Notes: a model not told the origin generated them from the letters alone. Positions 47,327 to 58,107 are shown, counted from the first letter of the stretch. The stretch is 64,000 nt of DNA from Methylibium sp. (GCA_013824165.1 PNNH01000018.1:27299-91298); one strand, 5' to 3'. Made by a program: numbers and translations.

Positions 47327-47821
47327 TCAGGGCTCAAGTAATGCCAGAAGACACTGCCACTCAGCGGCGGTGACTGGCGTGATGGAGAGACGGTTGCCCG
47401 CTTGAAGCACCCGCATGCCCGCGAGCACCGGCTCGGCACGCATCTCAGGCAGGCTCAGCAGGCGCGTCTTGCGCAGAAAGCGGACATCGACGTTCAACCA
47501 GCGCGGCGCGTCCTGCGCTGACTTGGGGTCGTGGTAGGGGCTTGCGGGGTCGAACTGGCTCGCATCCGGGTAAGCGGTGCTTGCCACCTCGGCGAGGCCG
47601 GCAATGCCCGGCTGCGGGCAGGACGAGTGATAGAACAGCACGCCATCACCGACGCGCATCGCATCGCGCATGAAGTTGCGCGCTTGGTAGTTGCGCACGC
47701 CAATCCATGGCACGGTGGCATGCGGCGCGCGCGCGAGGTCGTCAATCGAGCACTCGTCGGGCTCGGACTTCATCAACCAATAGTTCAAGGGCGGGCGCGG
47801 CAGGGTGGAAAAGGTGTCCAT
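47327..47821 (-). CDS. EVE domain-containing protein
   Basis: 164 aa EVE domain, related to PUA and thymocyte nuclear protein 1, which bind modified bases in nucleic acids. The core is YWLMKSEPDECSIDDLARAPHATVPWIGVRNYQARNFMRD followed by VGDGVLFYHSSCPQPGIAGLAEVAS and a C-terminal ADVRFLRK-type strand. The ATG at 47821 gives ten residues before the usual family start; a TTG at 47788 would match family length better. Neither has a ribosome site, and the ATG lies inside the closing helix of the 6S RNA on the same strand. Confidence 0.85.
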   Translation of the reverse strand: MDTFSTLPRPPLNYWLMKSEPDECSIDDLARAPHATVPWIGVRNYQARNFMRDAMRVGDGVLFYHSSCPQPGIAGLAEVASTAYPDASQFDPASPYHDPKSAQDAPRWLNVDVRFLRKTRLLSLPEMRAEPVLAGMRVLQAGNRLSITPVTAAEWQCLLALLEP

Positions 47822-47991
47822 CGCGAGCCGTGAGCCGTATTCCTGAACCCAGGTAGTTCAGGTGGGCGAGGTCAGCTTGACTTCGGGTTCATCTGACGCG
47901 AGACGATCGCACCAGCCAAGCGATGTTCCAAGCCCTTGCTCGCGAGAGCATCGGTTCAAGGAAATATAAAACTCACGCGAACGCAATGGAC
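47816..47991 (-). ncRNA. ssrS: 6S RNA
   Basis: About 176 nt, in the conserved place immediately downstream of zapA. The ends pair: GTCCATTGCG at the 5' end with CGCGATGGAC at the 3' end, then CGTGAG with CTCACG, giving the long closing stem. Inside are the 5' bubble strand (TTCCTTGAACCGATG), an apical hairpin ATCGC/GCGAT, and the 3' bubble hairpin CCTGAAC/GTTCAGG, comparable to E. coli 6S. A TAGAAT hexamer 6 nt upstream (47998-48003) is the likely -10. 6S RNA traps sigma-70 RNA polymerase in stationary phase. The 3' end overlaps the first 6 nt of the EVE gene. Confidence 0.82.
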
Positions 47992-47997
47992 AAGAGC

Positions 47998-48003
47998 ATT
48001 CTA
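47998..48003 (-). promoter_or_regulatory. Putative -10 element of the 6S RNA promoter
   Basis: TAGAAT on the minus strand just after the zapA stop, 6 nt before the predicted 6S RNA 5' end. The -35 region would lie inside zapA and is not near consensus. Confidence 0.5.
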
Positions 48004-48007
48004 GTCC

Positions 48008-48319
48008 TCAGAGCAACTGCCCGTCGTGTCCCAGCGCCTCGTCCAGGCGATTCATCAGCGACTCAAGTTCCGCGTTGCTGGTGGTTTCGCCCGTCGTCGC
48101 GCCTTTGCTGCCGGAAGCCGGCGACTCGGCCAGCTGATAGGCCAGATTCAATGCCGCAAGCACAGCAATCCGCTCACGCGCCTTGACGCGACCTGCATCG
48201 CGAATCGCACACATCTCGCGATCCACCTGAGCCACAGCACGCGTCAGCGCCGCTTCACCGCCCTCAGGGCATCCCAGCAGATAGCTTTGGCCCATGATGG
48301 TCACTTCCATCTGCTTCAT
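48008..48319 (-). CDS. zapA: Cell division protein ZapA
   Basis: 103 aa. ZapA binds FtsZ filaments and stabilises the Z-ring. The N-terminal domain MKQMEVTIMGQSYLLGCPEGGEAALTRAVAQVDREM and the coiled-coil helix with ARERIAVLAALNLAYQL match ZapA; the C-terminus is a second helix (LESLMNRLDEAL). It overlaps the ZapB-like gene by 4 bp (ATGA) and is followed directly by the 6S RNA gene, the usual proteobacterial arrangement. Confidence 0.93.
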   Translation of the reverse strand: MKQMEVTIMGQSYLLGCPEGGEAALTRAVAQVDREMCAIRDAGRVKARERIAVLAALNLAYQLAESPASGSKGATTGETTSNAELESLMNRLDEALGHDGQLL

Positions 48320-48534
48320 GTCGAACTCTTTCCGGAATCACTACCTTCGACTGGAAGCCGGTCCAGCAGAGCATCGATGCGTTGGCGCGCCGCCGACAGG
48401 CGCGAACGCAGGCTGTCGCGCTCCTGGCTCAGGGTCTGGATTTGCTGCGCGAGCAAGGCATTGGTGCGTTGCAGTTCCGCGTGACGCAGCAGCAGTCGCT
48501 CCACCCGGTCGACAAGCTCGGTGATGCTTGGCAT
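48316..48534 (-). CDS. TIGR02449 family (ZapB-like) coiled-coil protein
   Basis: 72 aa, almost wholly a heptad-patterned coiled coil (VDRVERLLLRHAELQRTNALLAQQIQTLSQERDSLRSRL). It belongs to the TIGR02449 family of short proteins found before zapA, and resembles ZapB in length and structure. It is coupled to zapA by a 4-bp overlap, so a role as partner of the Z-ring is inferred. Sequence similarity to E. coli ZapB itself is low. Confidence 0.85.
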   Translation of the reverse strand: MPSITELVDRVERLLLRHAELQRTNALLAQQIQTLSQERDSLRSRLSAARQRIDALLDRLPVEGSDSGKSST

Positions 48535-48586
48535 GGCTTCCTAACAGGCTCAAGGGCCGATTTGGCGCTCATTGTAGGCGGTGGCG

Positions 48587-49222
48587 TCAGCGCACCTCAG
48601 CCTTGCCGTGGTCGCAGTAGGCTCGTACGCTGCAATGGCCGCATTGCGGTTTGCGAGCCTGGCAGACGTAACGTCCGTGCAATATCAGCCAGTGGTGCGC
48701 ATCGACCAGGTACTCGGGCGGAATGCGTTGGAGCAGGCCTTGCTCGACGGCCAGCGGCGTCTTGCCAGGGGCCAGGCCAGTTCGGTTGCCGAGGCGAAAA
48801 ATGTGCGTGTCGACGGCCATGGTCGGCTGGCCGAAAGCGACGTTCAGCACCACATTGGCTGTCTTGCGCCCGACGCCTGGCAAGCGCTCCAAGGCCTCGC
48901 GCGAACCGGGCACCTTGCCAGCGTGCTCTTCAATCAGGATGCGGCAGGTGGCGATCAAGTGGCGCGCCTTGCTGCGGTACAGGCCGATGGTGCGGATGTA
49001 CTCGCACAAGCCGTCCTCGCCCAGGGACAGGATCTTGTGCGGCGTGTTGGCCACCGGGAAGAGGCGGCGCGTCGCCTTGTTGACGCTCACGTCCGTCGCC
49101 TGGGCCGAAAGCAGCACGGCGGCGAGCAACTCGAACACGCTGGCGTATTCAAGCTCGGTCTGCGGCGAGGGGTTGGCCGCCTGCAGGGTGGCAAAGAAGG
49201 CGGCGATCTCTTGCGAATTCAT
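48587..49222 (-). CDS. nth: Endonuclease III
   Basis: 211 aa DNA glycosylase/AP lyase for oxidised pyrimidines. The helix-hairpin-helix LPGVGRKTANVVLNVAFG with the catalytic Lys is followed by the Asp in AVDTHIFRLGNR. The C-terminal [4Fe-4S] loop has Cys spacing C-x6-C-x2-C-x5-C (CQARKPQCGHCSVRAYC). It follows the RnfB-like gene by 27 bp, the remnant of an rnf-nth order known from gammaproteobacteria. Confidence 0.95.
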   Translation of the reverse strand: MNSQEIAAFFATLQAANPSPQTELEYASVFELLAAVLLSAQATDVSVNKATRRLFPVANTPHKILSLGEDGLCEYIRTIGLYRSKARHLIATCRILIEEHAGKVPGSREALERLPGVGRKTANVVLNVAFGQPTMAVDTHIFRLGNRTGLAPGKTPLAVEQGLLQRIPPEYLVDAHHWLILHGRYVCQARKPQCGHCSVRAYCDHGKAEVR

Positions 49223-49249
49223 GGGCTTCTATGGTCGTGCCGGATGGGG

Positions 49250-49921
49250 TCAGGACTTGCGCTGCGCGCGAGCCCGCGCCAAAGCGGCTTCGATTACTTG
49301 CCGCTTGCGTTCAAGCTGCACCGGGTCTGTCAGACGCGACGCTTCGGCCAGATTGCTGAGTTTGGCTTCGGCCTTCAAGCGCAGCCGCTCCTCGTTCTCG
49401 CGCTTGTCGCGCTGCAAGCGCTCTTTGCGCCATTGGTAGCGGTCGCGTGCCTCAGTGGCGGCCTCGGGGCTCCAGGCTTGCCAGCCGGTGGCTTGGCCGG
49501 AGATCGGCCTCATGCTGATGCAGTCGACCGGGCAGGCCGGCACGCACAGCTCGCAGCCGGTGCACTGCGAATCGACGATCAGGTGCATCAACTTCGGCGC
49601 GCCGACGATGCAGTCAACTGGACAGGCCTTGATGCACAGGGTGCAGCCGATGCACCAGCTTTCGTCGATCACGGCCAGTGCGCGTGGCGCCTCAACGCCG
49701 TGGACCGGATCAAGCGCAAGCAACGGCCGATTCGTCAGCGCAGCCAGGCGCTGCACGCCCTCGGCGCCGCCCGGCGGACACTGGTTGATCTGCGCCTCGC
49801 CGCTGGCGATCGCGTCCGCATAGGCGCGGCAGTCCGTATAGGCGCAACGGGTGCATTGCGTCTGCGGCAGCGCTTGATCGATCAGATCGGCCAGCGCGCG
49901 CTCGCGCGCCGTGCCACTCAA
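49250..49921 (-). CDS. RnfB-like iron-sulfur protein, soluble form
   Basis: 223 aa. A four-cysteine cluster like that of the RnfB N-terminal domain (Cys23, 26, 31, 48) is followed by two ferredoxin-type [4Fe-4S] motifs (Cys90-93-96-100 and 120-123-126-130). Unlike classic RnfB there is no N-terminal membrane helix; the protein begins directly with MSGTARERALADLIDQALPQTQC. The last 65 residues are a highly charged, probably helical tail (WRKERLQRDKRENEERLRLKAEAK). No other rnf gene lies nearby. It overlaps the phaZ stop by 4 bp and precedes nth. It may be a soluble electron carrier. Confidence 0.88.
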   Translation of the reverse strand: MSGTARERALADLIDQALPQTQCTRCAYTDCRAYADAIASGEAQINQCPPGGAEGVQRLAALTNRPLLALDPVHGVEAPRALAVIDESWCIGCTLCIKACPVDCIVGAPKLMHLIVDSQCTGCELCVPACPVDCISMRPISGQATGWQAWSPEAATEARDRYQWRKERLQRDKRENEERLRLKAEAKLSNLAEASRLTDPVQLERKRQVIEAALARARAQRKS

Positions 49922-51204
49922 GTGCGCTTGCGGCGCTTGGGAGCCGCCGCCGCCATCGTCCCCGCGTGGTCGTACTGCGCAATGAAGTCACGCACCTGCG
50001 GATAGACCTTCTCGCGCCAACGCCGGCCGGAGAAGATGCCGTAGTGGCCTGCGCCTTCAGCCACATAGTGGTGCTGGTGCTCAGCGTCGATGCCCGAACA
50101 CAGGCCGTGCGCAGCACGGGTCTGGCCCGCGCCCGAGATGTCGTCCAGCTCGCCCTCGACGGTCAGCAGGGCGGTGCCTTTGATGTCCTGCGGCAGCACC
50201 AGCTGGCCATCGACCACCCAAGTGCCGTTGATCAGCGCGAAGTCCTGGAAGACGGTCTTGATGGTGTCCAGGTAGTACTCGGCCGGCATGTCCAGCACGG
50301 CGTTGTACTCGTCATAGAACTGGCGGTGGGCTTCCGCGCCTTCGTCATCACCTTGCACCAGGTCGAGGAAGTAGTCGTAATGCGATGTGGCATGCCGATC
50401 CGGGTTCATCGCCACAAAGCCGGTGTGCTGCAGGAAGCCCGGATAAACGGCGCGGCCGGCGCCCGGGAAGTTGGTCGGCACTCGGTAGATCACATTGGTC
50501 TCGAACCAGCTGAAGCTGCGGTTCATGGCCAGGTTGTTGACGGCTGTCGGGCTCTTGCTGGCGTCGATGGGGCCACCCATCATGGTCATCGAACGCGGCG
50601 TCTGTTCACCGTTGCTGGCCATCAAGGAGATCGCGGCCAGCACCGGCACCGTCGGCTGACAGACGGAGATCACATGGCACTCGGGGCCGATGTGACGGAT
50701 GAATTCCTGCACATAGGCGATGTAGTCATCCAGATGGAACGGTCCCGCTTCCAGCGGCACCATGCGCGCATCGGTCCAGTCGGTGATGAAGACCTTGTGG
50801 TCCTTCAGCAGTTGCTTGACGGTGTCGCGCAGCAAGGTGCTGTGGTGGCCAGACAGCGGCGCCACCACCAACACGGTGGGCTGCTCCTTCATCTTGCTCA
50901 GCACTGCCAGATCGTCCGTGTAGCGCTTGAAACGCAGCAGGCGGCAGAAAGGTTTGGTCACCGGCACCAGTTCCTGCACCGCCACCTCGACCCCATCGAC
51001 CTCGATGCCGCGTATGTCGAACTGCGGCTTCTCGTATTCCTTGGCCAGGCGGTGCATCAGATCCAGCCCCGCCGACAAGCGCTGAGACATCGGCGTGTGC
51101 GCGAAGGGCGACAGCGGGTGGCTGTAGAGCTTGGCCGAGGCGCTGGCGAACTCGGCGAACGGGCTCATCAGTGCGCGCTGGGTTTCGTAAAGCTGGTACA
51201 GCAT
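49918..51204 (-). CDS. phaZ: Intracellular polyhydroxyalkanoate depolymerase PhaZ
   Basis: 428 aa from the ATG at 51204, which has GAGGT 7 nt upstream; an in-frame extension has no family similarity. It belongs to the intracellular nPHB depolymerases, whose nucleophile is a Cys: HVISVCQPTVPVLAA is the elbow, and LDDISGAGQTRAAHGLC plus GAGHYGIFSGRRWRE hold the catalytic Asp and His. It mobilises stored polyhydroxybutyrate granules. No synthase or phasin gene is in the window. The start of the RnfB-like gene overlaps its stop. Confidence 0.93.
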   Translation of the reverse strand: MLYQLYETQRALMSPFAEFASASAKLYSHPLSPFAHTPMSQRLSAGLDLMHRLAKEYEKPQFDIRGIEVDGVEVAVQELVPVTKPFCRLLRFKRYTDDLAVLSKMKEQPTVLVVAPLSGHHSTLLRDTVKQLLKDHKVFITDWTDARMVPLEAGPFHLDDYIAYVQEFIRHIGPECHVISVCQPTVPVLAAISLMASNGEQTPRSMTMMGGPIDASKSPTAVNNLAMNRSFSWFETNVIYRVPTNFPGAGRAVYPGFLQHTGFVAMNPDRHATSHYDYFLDLVQGDDEGAEAHRQFYDEYNAVLDMPAEYYLDTIKTVFQDFALINGTWVVDGQLVLPQDIKGTALLTVEGELDDISGAGQTRAAHGLCSGIDAEHQHHYVAEGAGHYGIFSGRRWREKVYPQVRDFIAQYDHAGTMAAAAPKRRKRT

Positions 51205-51339
51205 GGGCAGACCTCGGTCAGTGGGTGGAGAGAGCAGTGGTGCTCCGCCCCACAATAGTGCCAGAATTTGTGCAATGCAGCATAGACCGGGTTTGCCAGC
51301 AGGCAAACCCGGAACAAGTGCTCAACTGGCGAGCAGTTC

Positions 51340-52542
51340 TCAGCCCCGCATCACGGTCGCCATCGCCTTGGCGACGGCGGGCAGGTTCTTCTCATTCAGC
51401 GCCGCCACGCAGATGCGGCCGGAGTCGACACCATAAACACCAAACTCGCTGCGCAGCCGCTGCATCTGGGCGGCGTTCAGGCCTGAGTAGCTGAACATGC
51501 CCTTCTGGCGCGTGACAAAGCTCAGGTCGGATGTGACGCCTGCCGCCTTGAGCGCGTCGACCAAGGCCTGGCGCATCGCGCGGATACGCAGGCGCATGCC
51601 GGCCAGTTCGTCCTCCCAGAGCTTGCGCAGCTCGGGCGTGGACAGCACGCTGGCAACGACCTGTGCGCCGTGCGTCGGCGGGTTGGAGTAGTTGGTGCGG
51701 ATGACGATCTTCAGCTGCGACAGCACCTTGGTGCATTCCTCTGCCGAGGCGCAGACCACGCTCAGCGCGCCAACCCGCTCGCCGTACAACGAGAAGCTCT
51801 TGGAGAAGCTGGTCGAGACAAAGAAGTCCAGGCCGGCGGCCAGGAACTGCTGAATCACGGCGCCGTCTTCGGCGATGCCTTCGCCAAAGCCCTGGTAGGC
51901 CATGTCGAGGAAGGCCACGAGGCCGCGCGCCTTGACGGCGGCCACGACCTGATCCCACTGTGCGGGCGTCAAATCGTAGCCCGTCGGGTTGTGGCAGCAG
52001 GCGTGCAACACAACGACCGTGCCGGCAGGCGCGGCGTTCAGCGCCGCCAGCATGCCTTCAAAATTGATGCCGAGCTTGCTGGCGTCGTAGTAGGGGTAGG
52101 TCTCGACCGGGAAACCGGCGTTGGCAAACAGCGCGCGGTGGTTTTCCCAAGAGGGGTCGGAGATCAGCACCTTGGCGCCGGGGTTCAGGCGCTTCAGGAA
52201 GTCGGCGCCGATCTTCAGGCCGCCGGTGCCGCCAATGGCCTGCACGGTCGCGACACGCTTGGCAGCCAGCACGGCGCTGTCGGCGCCGAACACCAGGGCT
52301 TGCACAGCCTTGTCATAGGCGGCGATGCCGTCGATCGGCAGATAGCCGCGCGCCTTCGGGTCGGCTTGCATCTGTGCCTCGGCCTGGGCCACGCACTTCA
52401 ACAGCGGCAGCTTGCCGTTCTCGTCGTAATAGACGCCGACGCCCAGGTTGACCTTGGCCGGGTTGGTGTCGGCATTGAACTGTTCATTCAGACCCAGAAT
52501 GGGGTCGCGGGGGGCCATTTCGACAGCGGCAAACAAGGACAT
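51340..52542 (-). CDS. Aromatic/aspartate aminotransferase (TyrB/AspC type)
   Basis: 400 aa class I PLP aminotransferase from the ATG at 52542, which has AGGAAAG upstream. Signatures: MSLFAAVEMAPRDPILGLNEQFNADTNPAKVNLGVGVY at the N-terminus, HACCHNPTGYDLTPAQWDQ, LDMAYQGFGEG and the Schiff-base Lys in STSFSKSFSLYGERVGALS. The substrate-Arg appears in DSGRICVAALNEKN. It transaminates aspartate and aromatic amino acids with 2-oxoglutarate; AspC versus TyrB specificity cannot be settled here. It is divergent from uvrB, with 145 bp between starts. Confidence 0.92.
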   Translation of the reverse strand: MSLFAAVEMAPRDPILGLNEQFNADTNPAKVNLGVGVYYDENGKLPLLKCVAQAEAQMQADPKARGYLPIDGIAAYDKAVQALVFGADSAVLAAKRVATVQAIGGTGGLKIGADFLKRLNPGAKVLISDPSWENHRALFANAGFPVETYPYYDASKLGINFEGMLAALNAAPAGTVVVLHACCHNPTGYDLTPAQWDQVVAAVKARGLVAFLDMAYQGFGEGIAEDGAVIQQFLAAGLDFFVSTSFSKSFSLYGERVGALSVVCASAEECTKVLSQLKIVIRTNYSNPPTHGAQVVASVLSTPELRKLWEDELAGMRLRIRAMRQALVDALKAAGVTSDLSFVTRQKGMFSYSGLNAAQMQRLRSEFGVYGVDSGRICVAALNEKNLPAVAKAMATVMRG

Positions 52543-52687
52543 GGGACTTTCCTGACAGGACGTTGGCATGAGCATGGGCGTGACCGGACGGCACGCGGGG
52601 AGCGCCTGCGCTACGCTGTCGAGTTGGCAGCCTGCGCAGAGCGGGCTGATTTTAGGGCGGTCTGAGCCGCCTATCAGGGATTGCCCG

Positions 52688-54811
<2,124 letters not shown>

Positions 54812-54871
54812 CGACTGGCGCCGGCTTGGTTCCGGCCCCACGCGCCGGGTGAGTTCACTGCAAGCCTGTGA

Positions 54872-54896
54872 ATAATTGAGTAAACTACTCAGGCAT
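54872..54896 (+). promoter_or_regulatory. IscR-type operator upstream of iscR
   Basis: A 25-bp element with the palindromic core TGAGTAAACTACTCA (54877-54891) flanked by ATAAT on the left and GGCAT on the right. It matches the type 1 IscR site pattern at most positions and lies about 90 bp before the iscR start. Autorepression of isc by [2Fe-2S] IscR is the expected effect. No unambiguous -35/-10 pair was identified around it. Confidence 0.68.
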
Positions 54897-54985
54897 ACCC
54901 AAGGGTTAACCCGTCTAATTGGTGTGCCAGCAGCCAACGTGCCTGATTTGCTGGCTCAAGTTCCCGTGGATTGAAGGAGATTTTC

Positions 54986-55519
54986 ATGCGTTTGACTACC
55001 AAAGGTCGCTTCGCCGTCACCGCGATGATTGACTTGGCCTTGCGTGAAAACAGCGGACCTGTCGCTCTGGCTGCCATCAGTCAACGCCAGCAGATTTCCC
55101 TGTCCTATCTGGAACAGCTGTTCGGCAAACTGCGCCGCCACGAACTGGTGGAGAGCACGCGCGGCCCGGGCGGCGGCTATTCCTTGGGCCGCAAGTCTGA
55201 GGAGATCACGGTGGCCGACATCATCGTCGCCGTGGACGAACCGATCGACGCCACCGGCTGTGGCGGCAAGGAAAACTGCATGGGCGGCGACGCCGGCCGT
55301 TGCATCACCCACGAGCTGTGGACCAGCCTGAACGCCAAGATGATCGAGTATCTGGACTCAGTGTCGCTTCGCAAGCTGGTCGAGGATCAGCTGGCCAAGG
55401 GCGTCACCATCGAAGAGGCGCCGATCAAGCGCGCCATCTCTTCGCAGCCGGTGGTCAAGCCCATCCGCGTGACCGCACCGAATTCGGTGTTCGCCCTCGG
55501 CAACGCATTCACCAAGTAA
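54986..55519 (+). CDS. iscR: Fe-S cluster regulator IscR
   Basis: 177 aa from the ATG at 54986, with GAAGGAG upstream. The Rrf2 winged helix occupies residues 1-70 ([49 protein letters not shown]). The [2Fe-2S] ligands are Cys92, Cys98 and Cys106, with His109 as likely fourth ligand; the C-x5-C-x7-C spacing is two residues longer than in E. coli. It represses the isc operon when iron-sulfur supply is enough and works by the operator at 54872-54896. It heads iscR-iscS-iscU-iscA. Confidence 0.95.
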   Translation: MRLTTKGRFAVTAMIDLALRENSGPVALAAISQRQQISLSYLEQLFGKLRRHELVESTRGPGGGYSLGRKSEEITVADIIVAVDEPIDATGCGGKENCMGGDAGRCITHELWTSLNAKMIEYLDSVSLRKLVEDQLAKGVTIEEAPIKRAISSQPVVKPIRVTAPNSVFALGNAFTK

Positions 55520-55535
55520 TTTCTACCGTACTGAC

Positions 55536-56750
55536 ATGACGCCTCATTTCCCGATCTACATGGACTACGGCGCGACGACGCCGGTCGACCCTCGCGTGGT
55601 GGATGCCATGGTTCCCTGGTTGCGCGAGCACTTCGGCAACCCGGCTTCGCGCAGCCATGCTTGGGGGTGGGAGGCTGAAGAGGCGGTCGAGAAGGCTCGC
55701 GTGCAGGTGGCCGAACTGATCGGCGCTGACCCGCGCGAGATCGTCTGGACTTCTGGCGCCACCGAATCCATCAACCTGGCGCTTAAGGGCGCAGCCCAGT
55801 TCTACAAGACCCGCGGCAAGCACCTGATCACCGTCAAGACTGAGCACAAGGCCACGCTGGACAGCATGCGCGAGTTGGAGCGTCAGGGCTTTGAAGTCAC
55901 CTACCTGGATGTGCAAGCCGACGGCTTGCTGGACCTGGAAGCTTTCAAGGCTGCCTTGCGGCCGGACACCATCCTGGCCTCGGTGATGTTCGTCAACAAT
56001 GAGATCGGCGTCATCCAGGATGTGGTGGCTCTGGGCACGCTGTGCCGTGAGCGCGGCATCATTTTCCACGTGGATGCCGCGCAGGCCACCGGCAAGGTCG
56101 CCATCGATCTGGCCAGCCTGCCTATCGACCTGATGAGCATGTCGGCGCACAAGACCTACGGCCCCAAGGGCATGGGTGCGCTTTACGTCCGCCGCAAGCC
56201 GCGGGTGCGACTGGAAGCACAGATGCATGGCGGTGGCCATGAGCGCGGCATGCGTTCCGGCACGTTGCCCACCCACCAGATCGTCGGCATGGGCGAAGCC
56301 TTCCGCATCGCCCGCGAAGAGATGGGCGTCGAGAGTGAGCGCATTCGCATGCTGCAAAAGCGCCTGATCGACGGCCTGAGCGGCATCGAGCAGGTCTTCA
56401 TCAACGGCGATCTTGAGAAGCGCGTGCCGCACAACCTGAACATCTCGTTCAACTATGTGGAAGGCGAGAGCCTGATCATGGGCGTGAAGGGCCTGGCCGT
56501 TTCCTCGGGTTCGGCCTGCACCTCGGCAAGTCTTGAGCCCAGCTATGTGCTGCGTGCGCTGGGTCGCAGTGACGAGCTGGCGCATTCATCGCTGCGCATG
56601 ACCATCGGCCGCTTCACGACCGAGGAAGAGATCGACTACGCGATCGCCACGCTGAAGGATCGGGTGGCCAAGTTGCGCGAGCTCTCGCCCCTGTGGGACA
56701 TGTACAAGGACGGCATCGATCTGTCGACCATTCAATGGGCCGCGCACTGA
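55536..56750 (+). CDS. iscS: Cysteine desulfurase IscS
   Basis: 404 aa PLP enzyme that turns cysteine into alanine and an enzyme-bound persulfide for Fe-S cluster assembly and tRNA thiolation. The PLP Lys lies in [19 protein letters not shown], with the His stacking on PLP in [22 protein letters not shown] and HAAQATGK-type regions ([11 protein letters not shown] is present). The mobile-loop catalytic Cys is in [21 protein letters not shown] near residue 328. The start follows iscR by 16 bp. The C-terminus ends in the usual IscU-binding segment. Confidence 0.96.
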   Translation: MTPHFPIYMDYGATTPVDPRVVDAMVPWLREHFGNPASRSHAWGWEAEEAVEKARVQVAELIGADPREIVWTSGATESINLALKGAAQFYKTRGKHLITVKTEHKATLDSMRELERQGFEVTYLDVQADGLLDLEAFKAALRPDTILASVMFVNNEIGVIQDVVALGTLCRERGIIFHVDAAQATGKVAIDLASLPIDLMSMSAHKTYGPKGMGALYVRRKPRVRLEAQMHGGGHERGMRSGTLPTHQIVGMGEAFRIAREEMGVESERIRMLQKRLIDGLSGIEQVFINGDLEKRVPHNLNISFNYVEGESLIMGVKGLAVSSGSACTSASLEPSYVLRALGRSDELAHSSLRMTIGRFTTEEEIDYAIATLKDRVAKLRELSPLWDMYKDGIDLSTIQWAAH

Positions 56751-56782
56751 GCGGTCAACCCAGTCGTTAGGAGAAGAACACC

Positions 56783-57169
56783 ATGGCATACAGCGAAAAG
56801 GTCGTTGACCACTACGAAAACCCCCGCAACGTTGGCGCTTTCGACAAGGGTGACGACAGCGTCGGCACCGGCATGGTCGGTGCACCGGCTTGTGGCGACG
56901 TGATGAAGCTGCAGATCAAGGTCAACCCCGCGACCGGCCTGATCGAGGACGCCAAGTTCAAGACCTACGGCTGCGGCTCTGCGATTGCGTCGAGCTCGCT
57001 GGTGACCGAGTGGGTCAAGGGCAAGAGCCTTGACCAGGCGCTCGAGATCAAGAACACGCAGATCGCCGAGGAGCTGGCCTTGCCGCCGGTGAAGATCCAC
57101 TGCTCCATCCTGGCTGAGGATGCCATCAAGGCCGCGGTGGACGACTACCGCGCCAAGCACACGCAGTAA
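56783..57169 (+). CDS. iscU: Fe-S cluster scaffold IscU
   Basis: 128 aa. The three cluster ligands are Cys37 (VGAPACGDV), Cys64 ([12 protein letters not shown]) and Cys107 (IHCSIL). The HscA recognition motif LPPVK lies at residues 100-104, directly before Cys107. The length and N-terminus ([18 protein letters not shown]) match the family. It receives sulfur from IscS, encoded 32 bp upstream, and delivers clusters with HscA/HscB. Confidence 0.96.
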   Translation: MAYSEKVVDHYENPRNVGAFDKGDDSVGTGMVGAPACGDVMKLQIKVNPATGLIEDAKFKTYGCGSAIASSSLVTEWVKGKSLDQALEIKNTQIAEELALPPVKIHCSILAEDAIKAAVDDYRAKHTQ

Positions 57170-57185
57170 GGAAGAGGGCGCACGG

Positions 57186-57509
57186 ATGTCAGTGACCTTG
57201 ACAGAAGCGGCTGCGCGGCACGTGACGCGCTACATCGCCAAACGCGGCAAGGGCGTGGGGGTGCGCCTGGGCGTGAAGACCACGGGTTGCTCGGGCCTGG
57301 CATACAAGCTTGAGTATGCCGACGACGTGGCTCCGGAAGATGTGATCTTCGAGGGTCATGGCATCAAGATCCTGATCGACCCCAAGAGCCTGCCGTACCT
57401 GGATGGCACGGAGCTTGACTTCGTGCGTGAAGGACTCAACGAAGGCTTCAAGTTCAGGAATCCGCGTGAAAAAGACCGCTGCGGTTGCGGCGAGTCCTTC
57501 CGCGTCTAA
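57186..57509 (+). CDS. iscA: Fe-S assembly protein IscA
   Basis: 107 aa from the ATG at 57186. An A-type carrier that holds iron or clusters for transfer to targets. The three conserved cysteines are Cys35 (TTGCSGLAY), Cys99 and Cys101 (CGCGESF at the C-terminus). It starts 16 bp after iscU. A strong intrinsic terminator lies directly downstream, before hscB. Confidence 0.95.
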   Translation: MSVTLTEAAARHVTRYIAKRGKGVGVRLGVKTTGCSGLAYKLEYADDVAPEDVIFEGHGIKILIDPKSLPYLDGTELDFVREGLNEGFKFRNPREKDRCGCGESFRV

Positions 57510-57532
57510 GGTCAGCCCCCTTCGAAACCGAC

Positions 57533-57564
57533 GGCGCGGCTCACTGGCCGCGCCTTTGCTTTTT
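57533..57564 (+). terminator. Intrinsic terminator between iscA and hscB
   Basis: GGCGCGGC (57533-57540) pairs with GCCGCGCC (57547-57554), loop TCACTG, followed by TTTGCTTTTT. The hscB start codon is only 20 nt further on, so there is no room for a separate promoter after it. Partial read-through from iscRSUA, or a promoter inside iscA, must supply hscBA-fdx. Confidence 0.88.
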
Positions 57565-57584
57565 ACGATCTTCGATCGCCTCGT

Positions 57585-58103
57585 ATGAGACTTGACGACG
57601 ACGACTTCAGCCTCTTTGGCCTGCCCCAGCGCCAGGCACAGGATCGCGCCGAAATCGAAGCACGCTGGAAGGCCTTGGCCGCCAAGGTGCATCCCGACAA
57701 GTTCGCCACCGAAGGGGCGGCAGCCCAGCGTCAAGCCATGCAATGGGCCCTGCGGGTCAATGAGGCGCATCAGCGCCTGCGTGACCCACTCAAGCGAGCC
57801 GCCTATCTCTGTGAGTTGCGCGGCGCGCCACTGCATGTGGAGGACAACACCCGCATGCCGACCCAGTTCCTGATGGAGCAGATGGCCTGGCGGGAAGCGC
57901 TTGACGATGCTGCCGACGCGACTGCGGTACAGGCGTTGGATGACGAGGTCGCTGCCCGCGAGCATGCGTTGATGGCGGAAACCGCGCGCTTGTTGGATCA
58001 GGCCGATGACGCCAGGGCGGCGGCGGAGCAGGTCCGCGCCCTGATGTTCGTCGCCCGCTTCCGGGCCGACATAGATAAGCGCCTCGACGCGCTGGGACAA
58101 TAA
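57585..58103 (+). CDS. hscB: Fe-S assembly co-chaperone HscB
   Basis: 172 aa. A J-domain at the N-terminus carries His36-Pro37-Asp38 in the motif KVHPDKFA, which stimulates the ATPase of HscA. The C-terminal three-helix domain (about residues 95-172) binds IscU. The length matches E. coli HscB (171 aa). It starts just after the iscA terminator and precedes hscA by 4 bp. Confidence 0.95.
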   Translation: MRLDDDDFSLFGLPQRQAQDRAEIEARWKALAAKVHPDKFATEGAAAQRQAMQWALRVNEAHQRLRDPLKRAAYLCELRGAPLHVEDNTRMPTQFLMEQMAWREALDDAADATAVQALDDEVAAREHALMAETARLLDQADDARAAAEQVRALMFVARFRADIDKRLDALGQ

Positions 58104-58107
58104 AAAG

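Noticed and set aside
52610..52640. LexA-like box (CTGT-N8-CAGC) upstream of uvrB
   Set aside because: The right half lacks the A of ACAG and the neighbourhood is GC-rich; too weak to claim SOS control without a matrix search.
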